6,061 nucleotides of DNA. It comes from Methylococcales bacterium (GTDB lineage: Bacteria; Pseudomonadota; Gammaproteobacteria; Methylococcales; Methylomonadaceae). The stretch is taken from the NCBI GenBank assembly GCA_009692395.1, contig SHZG01000147.1, positions 1-6,061 of the forward strand. The letters are read 5' to 3'. Positions 5,606-6,061 of the stretch are shown here, piece by piece. The stretch's first letter is position 1. Every line of letters starts with the position of its first letter. Below the pieces are notes generated by a model, which searched no databases, was not told the DNA's origin, and saw nothing but the letters and a program-made list of their open reading frames with translations. The translations under genes and the position numbers were made by a program.

Positions 5606-5956
5606 ATGATTGATTTACAACACCTTTCTGCTGATGAATTACAAGCAATGATTGGCAATGCAGAAAAAGCATTAAAGAATATGCAAGTTAATAAACGCAA
5701 AGAAGTAATAACACAAATTAAAGAATTAGCAGCATCCATTGGTGTAACGGTAGATATTCACGAAGGCGATAAAACAATTGTTCATAAAGTTAATAAAGTC
5801 GCTATTAAGTATCGTAATCCTAATAATGCTGAAAACACATGGACAGGTCGCGGTGTTATGCCACGGTGGTTGCATGCTTTATTAAATGAAGGTCGTGAGC
5901 GTTCTGAGTTTGAAGTCACACGATTACCCACAACTTCCCACAATGCGGTACAGTAA
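5606..5956 (+). CDS. H-NS-family nucleoid-associated DNA-binding protein
   Basis: This 116-residue protein has the H-NS layout. Residues 1-45 form a charged, heptad-like oligomerisation region (LSADELQAMIGNAEKALKNM), followed by a lysine-rich linker and the C-terminal domain at about 67-104: I67-KYRNPNNAENTWTGRGVMPRWL. Family members bind AT-rich DNA in the minor groove, silence horizontally acquired genes and compact the nucleoid. The AT-hook-like triplet is QGR in E. coli and often RGR elsewhere; here it reads R82-G83-V84, so the third, normally basic, residue is Val. The tail after EFEV (residues 105-116) has no obvious family match and ends 31 bases before a transposase start. The ATG at 5606 is the natural family start. 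Partners and targets are not visible here. Confidence 0.88.
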   Translation: MIDLQHLSADELQAMIGNAEKALKNMQVNKRKEVITQIKELAASIGVTVDIHEGDKTIVHKVNKVAIKYRNPNNAENTWTGRGVMPRWLHALLNEGRERSEFEVTRLPTTSHNAVQ

Positions 5957-5987
5957 GATAATTTGAACTAACAAACCGATGATAGCA

Positions 5988-6061
5988 ATGAACTGGATAC
6001 AACAGGAACTGGGGGTCTGTGCTTGGGCGACACGAGACGTGTTGCGAGGTTGTACAAGGTA
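5988..6061 (+). pseudogene. 5' fragment of an IS4/Tn5-like transposase, apparently shifted by one base (runs off the window)
   Basis: From the ATG at 5988 the frame reads MNWIQQELG, then turns unconvincing (VCAWATRDV). If one G is added to the G5 run at 6011-6015, it continues GGLCLGDTRRVARLYKV. The combination of W-I-x-x-E-L near the start and LGDxRRxxRL is the usual N-terminus of Tn5/IS50-like IS4-family transposases. So as written the gene carries a -1 shift, from either decay or a homopolymer miscall. An in-frame ATG at 5979 is an alternative start. Only about 25 codons are inside the window and no inverted repeat could be identified between the H-NS stop and this start, so the family call is moderate. 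Confidence 0.45.

Overview
This window suggests a moderately AT-rich gammaproteobacterium. The uvrC-pgsA gene order, an E. coli-like PgsA, a YcgN-type cysteine-cluster protein, a YddA-type transporter and an H-NS-family protein all point there. A Thiotrichales/Beggiatoa-like lineage would fit the composition and the density of insertion sequences, but that placement is inference. Every intact gene is on the + strand. A different transposase fragment sits at each edge: an IS630-family one on the - strand at the left and an IS4/Tn5-like one on the + strand at the right. No gene-free stretch exceeds 300 bases.

Left part (1-1291): the start of an IS630-family transposase points leftward, and its element ends at about base 130. 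The element sits inside uvrC, the nucleotide-excision-repair endonuclease gene. The surviving 3' part of uvrC also carries a one-base shift in a run of six C and an Asp-to-Asn change at a known catalytic position, so it is a pseudogene with three independent lesions. pgsA (phosphatidylglycerophosphate synthase) overlaps the end of the uvrC frame by 11 bases and is intact.

Middle part (1292-4253): a TetR/AcrR-type repressor, then ycgN preceded by a perfect 9-bp hairpin, then a 564-residue YddA/BclA-like ABC transporter. The transporter's membrane domain looks normal. Its nucleotide-binding domain keeps its full length but has lost the Walker A Lys, the Q-loop Gln, the signature Gly, the Walker B Asp and the switch His. 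This is the most striking observation in the window. It suggests a transporter that no longer uses ATP, perhaps working like the NBD-less, proton-driven SbmA/BacA proteins. Its coding sequence also contains a perfect 13-bp inverted repeat. A 16-bp near-palindrome lies upstream of it and resembles one upstream of tetR, so TetR control is possible.

Right part (4254-6061): 22 bases after the transporter, and probably in the same operon, is a leaderless GH5 enzyme very like fungal exo-beta-1,3-glucanases (GH5_9 type). All catalytic residues are present. After a weak hairpin and an AT-rich 180-base leader comes a short H-NS-family protein with an altered AT-hook-like motif. The window then runs into an IS4/Tn5-like transposase that appears to be shifted by one base in a run of five G.
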